A stretch of 64,000 bases of DNA from JAICYJ01 sp963737445 (lineage in GTDB: Bacteria; Actinomycetota; Thermoleophilia; Gaiellales; JAICJC01): assembly GCA_963737445.1 (NCBI GenBank), contig CAVTSO010000009.1, forward strand, positions 248,001-312,000, written 5' to 3'. The notes under the pieces were generated by a model. It worked only from the letters and a program-made list of their open reading frames with translations, ran no database searches and was not told where the DNA came from. The position numbers and the translations under genes were made by a program. Shown in pieces: positions 27,045-35,009 of this stretch (positions are counted from its first letter, which is position 1; each line of letters starts with the position of its first letter).

Positions 27045-27229
27045 CCTGGCTAAGCAGAGGCATCCCGCTTCTCACCCGTCGCGCACCCAGCGTGAGACGG
27101 GTTCAACCGAGCATTTTGACGGTTGCCTCCGCACCGGAGGCTTGGAAGCGGGCGCCATGCGGCGCCCGTTTTTTGCGTTCAACGAAGGGAGACCCCGAGC
27201 TTGATACTGACCGTGACTGGGCACACCTC
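27045..27229 (+). ncRNA. infC-rpmI-rplT leader with attenuator
   Basis: Leader between the promoter and infC. Hairpins: CCCGTC...GACGGG around 27077-27105, GCCTCC-loop-GGAGGC at 27125-27141, and the intrinsic terminator at 27150-27174. Position and layout resemble the IF3/L20 operon leaders in which translation factors or L20 control read-through. A 66-codon frame here is not supported as coding. Confidence 0.6.
27150..27174 (+). terminator. Intrinsic terminator (attenuator) in the infC leader
   Basis: Stem gggcgcc / ggcgccc with loop atgc (27150-27167) followed by g and six T (27169-27174): a textbook rho-independent terminator. It lies before, not after, infC, so it should act as an attenuator. 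Confidence 0.8.
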
Positions 27230-27895
27230 TTGAGACCGCGCAGGCGATTCGACCAGCGGCCACAGGAGCCAACCACCAGGATCAACGACGCCATCCGCGT
27301 GCCGCAGATACGGCTGATCGGAGCGGACGGCGAGCAGATTGGCATCAAGAGCACCGACGAGGCGCTCAAGTACGCGTGGGACATGAACCTCGACCTGGTC
27401 GAGGTGGCGCCCGATGCCAAGCCGCCCGTGTGCCGGGTGATGGACTACTCGAAGTACAAGTACGAACAGGAGCAGAAGGCCAAGCTGGCCCGAAAGCACC
27501 AGTCCACCATCACGATCAAAGAGATCAAGCTCAGACCCAAGATCGATCCGCACGACTACGCGACCAAGAAGGGGCACGTCGTCCGCTTCCTCAAGAACCG
27601 TGACAAGGTCAAGGTCACGATCATGTTCCGGGGTCGCGAGATGACCCACCCCGACCGGGGCCGCCAGCTGCTGCTGAAGCTGGCCGACGAGGTGCAGGAT
27701 CTCGGCATCGTCGAGTCGGCCCCGCTGCAGGATGGTCGCAACATGGTGATGATGCTGGCGCCGCACAAGAACGCGCCGGTCACCTCACCGGCCGATGCGG
27801 CGCCCCAACCCCAAAGCGATGCGACGGCCGCACCGGCGCCCGAGGCCGAGAGCGAGAAGGCCGCCGATCCGGCCCGGGCCGGCGACACCACGTAG
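27230..27895 (+). CDS. infC: Translation initiation factor IF-3
   Basis: IF3_N begins RINDAIRVPQIRLIGADGEQ, the linker is KYKYEQEQKAKLARKHQ, and IF3_C contains IKLRPKIDPHDYATKKG and VKVTIMFRGREMTHPDRG. It binds the 30S subunit and checks initiator tRNA pairing. A C-terminal Ala/Pro/Glu-rich tail of about 40 residues is extra. No ATG or GTG is available in frame at the expected position: candidates are TTG 27230 and ATC 27281, the latter with AGGAG at 27264-27268. Rare start codons are a known feature of infC autoregulation. First gene of infC-rpmI-rplT. Confidence 0.9.
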   Translation: MRPRRRFDQRPQEPTTRINDAIRVPQIRLIGADGEQIGIKSTDEALKYAWDMNLDLVEVAPDAKPPVCRVMDYSKYKYEQEQKAKLARKHQSTITIKEIKLRPKIDPHDYATKKGHVVRFLKNRDKVKVTIMFRGREMTHPDRGRQLLLKLADEVQDLGIVESAPLQDGRNMVMMLAPHKNAPVTSPADAAPQPQSDATAAPAPEAESEKAADPARAGDTT

Positions 27896-27904
27896 GAGAC
27901 AGCG

Positions 27905-28102
27905 ATGCCAAAGATGAAAACCAAACGCGCCGCCGCGAAGCGGCTGCGGCTCACTGCCGGCGGCAAGCTGATGCGCCGCCGCGCCTTCAAGTCGCACCTG
28001 CTCGAGCACAAGTCGGCGAAGCGGCTGCGCAAGAAGCGCCGCGACACCGGTGTCGCCGCCCCGGACACGAAAGAGGCGCTGCGCCTCCTCGGAAAGCGAT
28101 AG
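27905..28102 (+). CDS. rpmI: 50S ribosomal protein L35
   Basis: 65 residues, ATG after GGAGACAGCG. Typical L35: MPKMKTKRAAAKRLRLTAGG, RRRAFKSHLLEHKSAKRLR, C-terminal LGKR. Lies 9 bases after infC and 10 before rplT. Confidence 0.96.
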   Translation: MPKMKTKRAAAKRLRLTAGGKLMRRRAFKSHLLEHKSAKRLRKKRRDTGVAAPDTKEALRLLGKR

Positions 28103-28112
28103 GAGAGACCCG

Positions 28113-28478
28113 ATGGCACGAGTCAAGCGCAGCGTTCATGCGAAGAAGAAGCGCCGCGAGGTGCTGGAGCAGGCCAAGGGCTACCGCGGCCTGAAGAAGA
28201 ACAGCTACAAGCGCGCCAAGGAGCAGGTGATGAAGTCCCTCTCCTACTCCTACCGCGACCGGCGCGTCCGCAAGCGCGACTTCCGGCGGCTGTGGATCAT
28301 CCGCATCAACGCCGGCGCCCGCCAGAACGGGATGTCGTACAACCAGATGATGCACGGCCTAAAGCTGGCCGAGGTCGAGCTCGACCGCAAGGTGCTGGCC
28401 GACATCGCGGTCAGTGACCCCAGGGCCTTCGCCGTGCTGGCCGATACCGCAAGAGCGGCGCTGGCCGCGGCCGGCTGA
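28113..28478 (+). CDS. rplT: 50S ribosomal protein L20
   Basis: 121 residues from ATG 28113 with AGGAGAG upstream. L20 landmarks: MARVKRSVHAKKKRREVL, AKGYRGLKKNSYKRAKEQV, RKRDFRRLWIIRINAGAR and the NQMMHGLK segment. L20 binds 23S rRNA early in 50S assembly and in some bacteria represses its own operon by binding the leader. Usual length, no oddities. Confidence 0.97.
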   Translation: MARVKRSVHAKKKRREVLEQAKGYRGLKKNSYKRAKEQVMKSLSYSYRDRRVRKRDFRRLWIIRINAGARQNGMSYNQMMHGLKLAEVELDRKVLADIAVSDPRAFAVLADTARAALAAAG

Positions 28479-28489
28479 CGGACGTCCGC

Positions 28490-29254
28490 ATGGAGCCGAT
28501 CACCTCGCGCGCCAACGCGCGGCTGAAGGCTGCCCGCAAGCTGCAGGCCAAGCGCAACCGGCTCACGGCCGGGCTGTTCCTGGCCGAGGGCGAGGACATC
28601 GTCGAGGAGGCGCTGTCCGAGGGCATCCTGCCGGCCGAGACGTTCGTGGCGGCCGGCCGCCCGCCGGACGAGGCGCTGATCGCGCGGCTGGCGCGCGGCG
28701 GGCCCGTGCACGTCGTCGACGACGAGCTGGTGGCCGAGCTCGGCTCGCTCGGGCATCCGGCCCGCGTGATCTGCGTGTTCAAGGTCGAGGACCTGCCCGC
28801 CCGCGACGCCGCGACGGCCGACCTGGGCGTCCACCTGCACCGCGTCATCGACCCCGGCAACGTGGGCACCGTGGTGCGGGCGGCGGGCGCGCTCGGCCCC
28901 GCGTTCCTGTCGCTCTCGGCCGGCTGCTCGGATCCGCTGTCCGCAAAGGGCGTTCGCGCCTCGATGGGCGCGGTGTTCCGCGTCCCGATCGAGCACGCCG
29001 AGCTCCCCGAGGCCGGCCCGGCGCGTGTCGCGCTGGTGGCCGGCGCCGAGGTGCCACTGTGGCAGATCGACCTGCGTCCCGCCACCGTGTTCGTGGTGGG
29101 CGCCGAGCGCCTCGGCCTGCCCGACGAGATCGTGGTCGCCTGCGAGCACGTGGCCGCGGTGCCGCAGGCCCGGGGAGCGGACTCGTTGAACGCCGCCTCC
29201 GCAGCGACCGTCGCCCTGTACGAAGCCGTTCGCCAGCGCTCAGCCGCCGGCTGA
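28490..29254 (+). CDS. TrmH/SpoU-family RNA 2'-O-methyltransferase
   Basis: 254 residues. An N-terminal substrate-binding domain (ITSRANARLKAARKLQAKR, AEGEDIVEEAL) precedes the knotted SPOUT domain: motif 1 HRVIDPGNVGTVVRAAGA, motif 2 VFVVGAERLGLPDEI, motif 3 DSLNAASAATVALYEA. This gene regularly sits between rplT and pheS and probably methylates 23S rRNA (RlmB-like or TsnR-like); the target nucleotide is unknown. Its end overlaps the convergent methyltransferase gene by 15 bases. Confidence 0.9.
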   Translation: MEPITSRANARLKAARKLQAKRNRLTAGLFLAEGEDIVEEALSEGILPAETFVAAGRPPDEALIARLARGGPVHVVDDELVAELGSLGHPARVICVFKVEDLPARDAATADLGVHLHRVIDPGNVGTVVRAAGALGPAFLSLSAGCSDPLSAKGVRASMGAVFRVPIEHAELPEAGPARVALVAGAEVPLWQIDLRPATVFVVGAERLGLPDEIVVACEHVAAVPQARGADSLNAASAATVALYEAVRQRSAAG

Positions 29255-29971
29255 CCCGGCGAAGCGGGCCAGCCACACCGAGTCGGCTGCGTCCACGGTC
29301 AACGGCTCGCCGTTGAACCCGCCGTAGCGTTTCACCCGGTCGAACCCGGCCTCCGCCAGCAACCGACCCCATCCGTCCGGCTCCAGCCACCACAGCCGCA
29401 TGCCGGCCTCGCGCCCCCCGGCGCGGACGCGCAGGGACAGGCTGTGGTCGGCCGGGTGCCAGTCGGCCCGCTCCATGATCCCCGGCTCACGCTCCAGCCA
29501 GCGGCCGTCGGTGTCCTCGATGTCGCGCCGGTCGGGATGGAACACGTCGAACGCGAGCAGCCCTCCCGGCTCCAGCCGCGAACGCAGCGAGCGGAACACG
29601 CCCAGCCGCTCCGCGTCGTCTCGCAGGTGCAGCAGCGCCCTGAACGGCACCGTCACGAGCGGGAAGCTGCCCAGATCGGGCAGCTCCCGCATGTCGGCGC
29701 GGACCAGCTCCAGCGACACGCCCTGTGCGCGCGCCTTCGCCCGGGCCAGGTCGAGCATCGGGCCGCTGCGGTCGACGCCCACGACCGCGATCCCGGCCAG
29801 CGCGGTGGGCACGGCGATGCGGCCGCTGCCGACGCCGACCTCGAGCACCGGGCCGCCGCTCTCGATCGCCAGCCGCACGTAGAAGTCGATGTCCTCGGTG
29901 ACGGAGTGGCACCAGGCGTCGTATCCGGTGCCCAGCGCGGCGTACGCGTCGGTCGAGAGGTGGGCGGTCAC
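29240..29971 (-). CDS. Class I SAM-dependent methyltransferase
   Basis: 243 residues. I chose GTG 29971 because CCTCC (GGAGG on this strand) lies 5 bases upstream; a longer frame reaches 30022. SAM-binding motif I is VLEVGVGSGRIAVPTA, motif II ends in VVGVDRSGPML, then LVRADMRELP. The N-terminus YAALGTGYDAWCHSV and a late RLLAEAGF match small-molecule methyltransferases of the Methyltransf_25 type. Substrate unknown. Confidence 0.85.
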   Translation of the reverse strand: MTAHLSTDAYAALGTGYDAWCHSVTEDIDFYVRLAIESGGPVLEVGVGSGRIAVPTALAGIAVVGVDRSGPMLDLARAKARAQGVSLELVRADMRELPDLGSFPLVTVPFRALLHLRDDAERLGVFRSLRSRLEPGGLLAFDVFHPDRRDIEDTDGRWLEREPGIMERADWHPADHSLSLRVRAGGREAGMRLWWLEPDGWGRLLAEAGFDRVKRYGGFNGEPLTVDAADSVWLARFAGSAGG

Positions 29972-30072
29972 GGCACCTCCGGGCGGTACTGGGTGAAGAG
30001 CTGCTGGGACACCGCTCAGCAAGCCTACATGCGCACTGTCGCGGCAACCCGCACCGGTACACTAGGCCGCTC

Positions 30073-31098
30073 ATGAACCCGGATTCCGTGCAGAGCGAGG
30101 GCCTCCAGGCGATCGCCGCCGCGCCCGACACGGCCGCGCTGGAGCAGGTGCGGATCGCCCTGCTCGGACGCAAGGCGCCACTGGTCCTCGCGCTGCGGGA
30201 GCTGGGCAGCCTGCCGCCCGAGGAACGGGGGCCGCGGGGCAAGGTGCTGAACCAGGTGCGACAGTCGCTGGAGACGGCGCTCGACGACCGTGAGTCCGAG
30301 CTGGAGGCGGCGGAGCTGGACGACCGGCTGCGACGCGACCGGGTCGACGTGACGCTGCCGGGGGCGCGGGTGGAGCGCGGGTTCGCCCACCTGATCGAGC
30401 AGACCGGCCGCGAGATCCTGGAGGTGCTGGTCGGGCTCGGCTACCGCATCAGCGACGGGCCCGAGGTCGACACCGTCTACCGCAACTTCGACGCGCTCAA
30501 CCACGCGCCCACGCATCCCACCCGGCAGGCAACTGACACGTACTACATCGATGACCACACGGTGCTGCGCACGCACACCTCGCCGATGCAGATCCGCACC
30601 ATGCAGTCGCAGCCGCCGCCCGTCTACATGGCAACCATGGGCCGCTGCTATCGCCGCGACACGCCCGACGCCACCCACACCGCCATGTTCACGCAGATCG
30701 AGGGCCTGGCGGTCGACCGCGGGCTGTCGCTGGCGCACCTCAAGGGAACGCTGCTGGCCTTCGCCCGCGAGACGTTCGGCGCCGATCGCGAGGTGCGCCT
30801 GCGGCCGCACTTCTTCCCGTTCACCGAGCCCTCGGTTGAGGTGGACGTGTCCTGCTTCAACTGCGCCCGGGACGGCTCGCCCTGCCGTGTCTGCAAGGGC
30901 GAGGGCTGGGTCGAGGTGCTCGGCGCGGGCATGGTCGATCCCGCCCTGTTCGGCTACGTCGAGGGCTACGACCCCGAGCTGTGGACCGGCTACGCGTGGG
31001 GGATGGGCGTGGAGCGGATCGCCGCGCTGCGCCATGCCGTGCCCGACATCCGCTGGCTGTGGGAGAACGACCTGCGGCTGATGGAGCAGTTCGGATGA
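30073..31098 (+). CDS. pheS: Phenylalanyl-tRNA synthetase alpha subunit
   Basis: 341 residues from ATG 30073. N-terminal coiled coil (about 1-85) followed by the class II catalytic core: FAHLIEQTGREILEVLVGLGY, DALNHAPTHPTRQATDTYY, motif 2 RCYRRDTPDATH, and motif 3 GMGVERIAALRH. Forms the alpha2-beta2 enzyme with PheT. A CFNCARDGSPCRVCK segment keeps paired Cys residues that may bind zinc, as in several bacterial PheS. Overlaps pheT by 4 bases. A TACACT -10-like hexamer lies at 30057. Confidence 0.95.
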   Translation: MNPDSVQSEGLQAIAAAPDTAALEQVRIALLGRKAPLVLALRELGSLPPEERGPRGKVLNQVRQSLETALDDRESELEAAELDDRLRRDRVDVTLPGARVERGFAHLIEQTGREILEVLVGLGYRISDGPEVDTVYRNFDALNHAPTHPTRQATDTYYIDDHTVLRTHTSPMQIRTMQSQPPPVYMATMGRCYRRDTPDATHTAMFTQIEGLAVDRGLSLAHLKGTLLAFARETFGADREVRLRPHFFPFTEPSVEVDVSCFNCARDGSPCRVCKGEGWVEVLGAGMVDPALFGYVEGYDPELWTGYAWGMGVERIAALRHAVPDIRWLWENDLRLMEQFG

Positions 31099-33449
31099 GG
31101 GTGCCGGTCTCGTGGCTGCGCGAATACGTCAGCTTCGACATGCCGCCGCGCGACCTGGGCGAACTGCTGAGCATGACCGGCACCAAGCTGGAGGCGGTGC
31201 ACCGGATCGGCGTGCCGGCCGGTGCCGAGCTGTTCAGGGTCGGCCGCGTGATCTCCAGGGAGCAGCACCCGGACGCGGACAGGCTGTCGCTGTGCACCGT
31301 CGACGTGGGCGACGGCGAGCCCCGCCAGATCGTGTGCGGCGCGACCAACTTCGACGCCGGCGCCACGGTGGGCGTGGCGCTGCCCGGCGCCACGCTGCCG
31401 GACGGCACCGTGCTGCGCGTGGCGAAGCTGCGCGGCGTCGAGTCGCACGGCATGATGCTGTCGGAGAGCGAGCTGGAGCTGTCGGGCGACCACGACGGGC
31501 TGATGCTGCTGGAGGACGGGCTGGAGCCGGGCACCCCGCTGTCCGAGGTGCTGCCGATCGACGACGAGGTGCTCGAGTTCGAGATCACCCCGAACCGGCC
31601 GGACTGCTTGTCGGTGTACGGCATCGCCCGCGAAGCGTCCGCGTCGCTGGACGTCGACCTTGCGCCCTGGCCGGGCCGCGAGCCGGAGCCGTCGGGTGAC
31701 GACTCCGTCGACGCGTGGGTGACCGCGCGCATCGACGCGCCCGACCTGTGCCCACGCTGGGCGGCGCGCGTGTTCACCGACGTCAAGGTCGGCCCCTCGC
31801 CGCCGTGGCTGAAGGCCCGGGTCGCGGCCGCCGGCATGCGGTCGATCTCAAACGTCGTGGACATCACCAACTACGTGATGCTGTGCGTCGGCGAGCCCAC
31901 GCACGCCTTCGATCTGGACAAGGTGACCGGTCGCGAGATCATCGTGCGGCGGGCCGGCGACGGTGAGCGGGCGATCACGCTGGACGGCCAAGAGCGCGCG
32001 CTCGACGCCGAAGTGCTGGTGATCGCCGATGCGGAGAAGCCGTCGGCGATCGGCGGGCTGATGGGGTCGCAGTGGAGCGAGGTGTCGGACACCACCACGA
32101 CCGTGCTGCTGGAGTGCGCGAACTTCGACGGCCCCAACATCCAGAGCTCCTCGACGCGCCTGGAGCTGCGCACCGAGGGCTCGACCCGCTGGGAGAAGGG
32201 CCTCGACCCGCACCTGGTGCCGCGGGCGCTCGCGCTGGCGTCGCAGCTGATGGTCGAGCTGACCGGCGCGCGGCTGGTGCCCGGCACCGTTGACCTGCAC
32301 GGGCAGCTGCCCGAGCCGGCTGTCGTGCCGTTGCGGCGCGAGCGGCTGGAGCTGCTGATCGGGGTGCCCTACGAGCAGGCGCAGATCGACCGTGCGCTGA
32401 CCCGGCTCGGCTACGAGAGCGCCGACGGAGACTGGCGGGTGCCGACCTGGCGCGCCAACGACACGTTCCGCGAGGTCGACCTGATCGAGGAGGTGTCGCG
32501 CATCGACGGCATCTGGAAGGTGCCGACCGTGATGCCGCCCCATGCCGACGCGATCGGCAAGCGCGACCCGGACGTGCGGCTGCGAAACCGCGTGATCGAC
32601 GTGCTGCTGGGCGCCGGCCTCTCGGAGGCGGTCACCGTCGCCTTCACCGACGAGACGCTGGCCGACCGGCTGCGGCTCCCGCCCGGACATCTTCGCCGCG
32701 ACGCGGTGCGGGTGGCGAACCCGATGGGTGCCGACCAGGCGCTGCTTCGCACGCTCCTGTTCCCGGGGCTGCTGGCCTCGGCCCGCCGGAACCTGGACGC
32801 CGGCCGCGACCGGGTCGCCCTGTTCGAGGTGGCCCGTGTGGTGCTGCCGGCGCCGGGAGAGGAGCTGCCGCACCAGCCGGTGCGGGTGTCCGGTGTGATC
32901 GCCGGCCGGGATGCCGGCTACCACGAGATGAAGGGCGTGGCCGAGGCGCTGGAGCGGGCCTTGCGTGTCCAGCTCGAGGTCGCGGCGTCGACCGAGCCGT
33001 TCCTGCATCCGGGTCGCAGCGCCCGGCTGGGTGGGGGCGGGACGCTGGGCGAGCTGCATCCGCTGGTGGCGCGGGAGTTCGGCGTGGAGGAGCGGGTGAG
33101 CATGTTCGAGATCGACCTGGCGGAGCTGGAGACGCCCGACCCGACACCGCTCTACCGCGACGTGGTCACCTACCCGACGGTCCGCCAGGACATCGCCGTG
33201 GTGGTCGCTTCCGAGGTCACCGCCGGCGAGGTGCTGGCGGTGATCCGCGCTGCCGGTGGTGAGCTGCTGGCGGAGGCCGACGTGTTCGACACCTACCGCG
33301 GCGAGCAGGTGGGGGAGGGGCGCCAGAGCGTGGCCGTGCATCTCCAGTTCCAGGCGGCCGATCGCACGCTGACCGATGCCGAGGCGGACGCGGTCCGGGA
33401 GACGATCGTGGCGGCGCTGCGCGAGCGCCTCGGCGGCGAGCTGCGCTAG
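31095..33449 (+). CDS. pheT: Phenylalanyl-tRNA synthetase beta subunit
   Basis: 784 residues from ATG 31095 (ATGA overlap). Domains in order: PVSWLREYVSFDMPPRDL, tRNA-binding OB fold (about 40-150: EQHPDADRLSLCTVDVGDG), B3/B4 editing domain (SISNVVDITNYVMLCVGEPTHAFD), B5, the inactive catalytic-like core (RVANPMGADQALLRTLLFPGLL) and the C-terminal FDX-ACB domain (TYPTVRQDIAVVV, ADRTLTDAEAD). Normal length. Its stop shares CTAG with the convergent gene. Confidence 0.95.
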   Translation: MRVPVSWLREYVSFDMPPRDLGELLSMTGTKLEAVHRIGVPAGAELFRVGRVISREQHPDADRLSLCTVDVGDGEPRQIVCGATNFDAGATVGVALPGATLPDGTVLRVAKLRGVESHGMMLSESELELSGDHDGLMLLEDGLEPGTPLSEVLPIDDEVLEFEITPNRPDCLSVYGIAREASASLDVDLAPWPGREPEPSGDDSVDAWVTARIDAPDLCPRWAARVFTDVKVGPSPPWLKARVAAAGMRSISNVVDITNYVMLCVGEPTHAFDLDKVTGREIIVRRAGDGERAITLDGQERALDAEVLVIADAEKPSAIGGLMGSQWSEVSDTTTTVLLECANFDGPNIQSSSTRLELRTEGSTRWEKGLDPHLVPRALALASQLMVELTGARLVPGTVDLHGQLPEPAVVPLRRERLELLIGVPYEQAQIDRALTRLGYESADGDWRVPTWRANDTFREVDLIEEVSRIDGIWKVPTVMPPHADAIGKRDPDVRLRNRVIDVLLGAGLSEAVTVAFTDETLADRLRLPPGHLRRDAVRVANPMGADQALLRTLLFPGLLASARRNLDAGRDRVALFEVARVVLPAPGEELPHQPVRVSGVIAGRDAGYHEMKGVAEALERALRVQLEVAASTEPFLHPGRSARLGGGGTLGELHPLVAREFGVEERVSMFEIDLAELETPDPTPLYRDVVTYPTVRQDIAVVVASEVTAGEVLAVIRAAGGELLAEADVFDTYRGEQVGEGRQSVAVHLQFQAADRTLTDAEADAVRETIVAALRERLGGELR

Positions 33450-33775
33450 CCGGTCGTGCCCTGGGTGCCGACCGGGCGCACGTCGGCCACCCGCGACAGC
33501 AGCCGCAGCGTGCCCTTGACGCCGACGCTGTCGAGCGTCGCCAGCCGCTTGCGGCAGAGCGGCGCAGCCGTGCCGTAGCCGAACGTGTGCGCGGCGCGGA
33601 AGCGAAAGATGCCGCTTCGCCAATCCCGCTCGTGCCAGGGATTCAGCGGGGACAACACGAGCGCCGACTCCTCGCTCTGGTTCGCGTCGAGCAACTCGAG
33701 CTCGATGTTCATCGACGACCAATCCTCGGGCTGGCGCGCCAGTATCTGATCCCACTGCTCGGCGAGGTGTTGCAT
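33446..33775 (-). CDS. Small conserved-looking protein, function unknown
   Basis: 109 residues from ATG 33775 (the longer frame to 33865 runs into the M29 gene). Features: QPEDWSSMNIELELLD, LVLSPLNPWHERDWRSG, AAHTFGYGTA and a Cys-Arg-rich LCRKRLATLDS. It looks like a compact cytosolic protein. No family recognised. Convergent with pheT. Confidence 0.65.
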   Translation of the reverse strand: MQHLAEQWDQILARQPEDWSSMNIELELLDANQSEESALVLSPLNPWHERDWRSGIFRFRAAHTFGYGTAAPLCRKRLATLDSVGVKGTLRLLSRVADVRPVGTQGTTG

Positions 33776-33809
33776 TGGCGGCCATCCTAGCTTGTGTACA
33801 GTCCGGCCC

Positions 33810-35009
33810 GTGGACGACCTGTTGCCCGAGCGACTGGCCGAGCTCGCCGTTGGCTTCGGTGCCAACGTACAGGCTGATCAGATCGTGATGGTGACCGCCG
33901 AGCTCGGGCGCGAGCCCTTGGCGCGCGCTGTGGCGGCGGCCGCCTACCGGGCCGGCGCCAGGTACGTCGACGTCACCTACACGGACGCGTTCGTGCGCCG
34001 GGCCAAGATCGAGAACGCCGGCGACGAGGCGATCGGATACGCGCCGCCGTGGCACGTGGAGCGCATGAAGCAGATGGGAGACCAGCGGGTGGCGGTGATC
34101 TCCCTGGAGGCGGCGCTCGACCCGGCCGCCACCGACGGGCTCGACCCGGTCCGCTTGGGAGCCGATCAGTCGCCCGTGCGGCAGGCATATCTACGGCTGG
34201 TGGTGGAGCGCCTGATCAACTGGTGCATCATCGCGTGCCCGACGCCGGAGTGGGCGGCGAGAGTGCATCCCGACCTGCCCGTTGATCAGGCGTTCGAGCT
34301 GCTGTCGCAGGAGATCGCGCGCGTGTGCCGGCTCGACGAGGCCGACCCGGTGGCCGCCTGGCAGACCCGCTTCGATCGGCTGACCGAGATCAGCGAGCGG
34401 CTCGGCGAGCACCGGTTCGAGGCCATCCACTTCAGCGGCGACGGCACCGACCTGACCGTGGGCCTGTTGCCCAGCGCCGAGTGGGCGTGTGCGACGTTTA
34501 CCACCGCGGACGGCATCTCGCACCATCCCAACCTGCCCACCGAAGAGGTATTCACGACGCCCGATCCGCGCCGCACCGAGGGCGTCGTGCGCTCGACCAA
34601 GCCGCTGAACATCGAAGGCACACTGGTCACGGGCCTGACGGTGCGATTCGAGGCCGGCTGCGCGGTGGCGATCGATGCCGACGGCGGCGCCGAGGTGCTG
34701 CGCGGCCGCGCGTCGCGAGACGACGGCGCGTCGCGGCTGGGCGAGCTGGCGCTGGTCGACGGCGAGGGTCGCATCGGAGCGCTGGACACGGTCTTCTACT
34801 CGACCCTGATCGACGAGAACGCGGCCAGCCACATCGCGCTCGGCAGCGGGCTGGGGTACCTCGTCAAAGACGAGCGCGACAAGGATCAGGTGAACTCGAG
34901 CTCCATCCACATCGACTTCATGATCGGCAGCCCGGAGATCGACGTCGACGGCGTGAACGACGACGGCACCCGCGTTCCGGTGCTGCGGGGTGGCGAATGG
35001 CAGATCTGA
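33810..35009 (+). CDS. M29-family (thermophilic-type) aminopeptidase, first of a tandem pair
   Basis: 399 residues; GTG 33810 chosen over TTG 33792 because the conserved part begins DDLLPERLAELAVGF. Metal ligands expected for M29 are present: Glu in NLPTEEVFTTPD, Glu/His in DENAASHIALG, and His-x-Asp in IHIDFMIGS. Family members (AmpS, AmpT, PepS) form dimers with two metal ions and release N-terminal residues. It overlaps a paralogue by 13 bases. Cytoplasmic, no signal peptide. Confidence 0.9.
   Translation: MDDLLPERLAELAVGFGANVQADQIVMVTAELGREPLARAVAAAAYRAGARYVDVTYTDAFVRRAKIENAGDEAIGYAPPWHVERMKQMGDQRVAVISLEAALDPAATDGLDPVRLGADQSPVRQAYLRLVVERLINWCIIACPTPEWAARVHPDLPVDQAFELLSQEIARVCRLDEADPVAAWQTRFDRLTEISERLGEHRFEAIHFSGDGTDLTVGLLPSAEWACATFTTADGISHHPNLPTEEVFTTPDPRRTEGVVRSTKPLNIEGTLVTGLTVRFEAGCAVAIDADGGAEVLRGRASRDDGASRLGELALVDGEGRIGALDTVFYSTLIDENAASHIALGSGLGYLVKDERDKDQVNSSSIHIDFMIGSPEIDVDGVNDDGTRVPVLRGGEWQI

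Noticed and set aside
27007..27204. 66-codon frame in the infC leader as a leader peptide
   Set aside because: It would cross the attenuator stem and T-run, and no run of regulatory codons is seen.
31848..34055. Long open frames antisense to pheT and to the guanylyltransferase fusion
   Set aside because: High-GC genes give long shadow frames; codon-position GC and His/Arg/Gln-rich translations show they are not genes.
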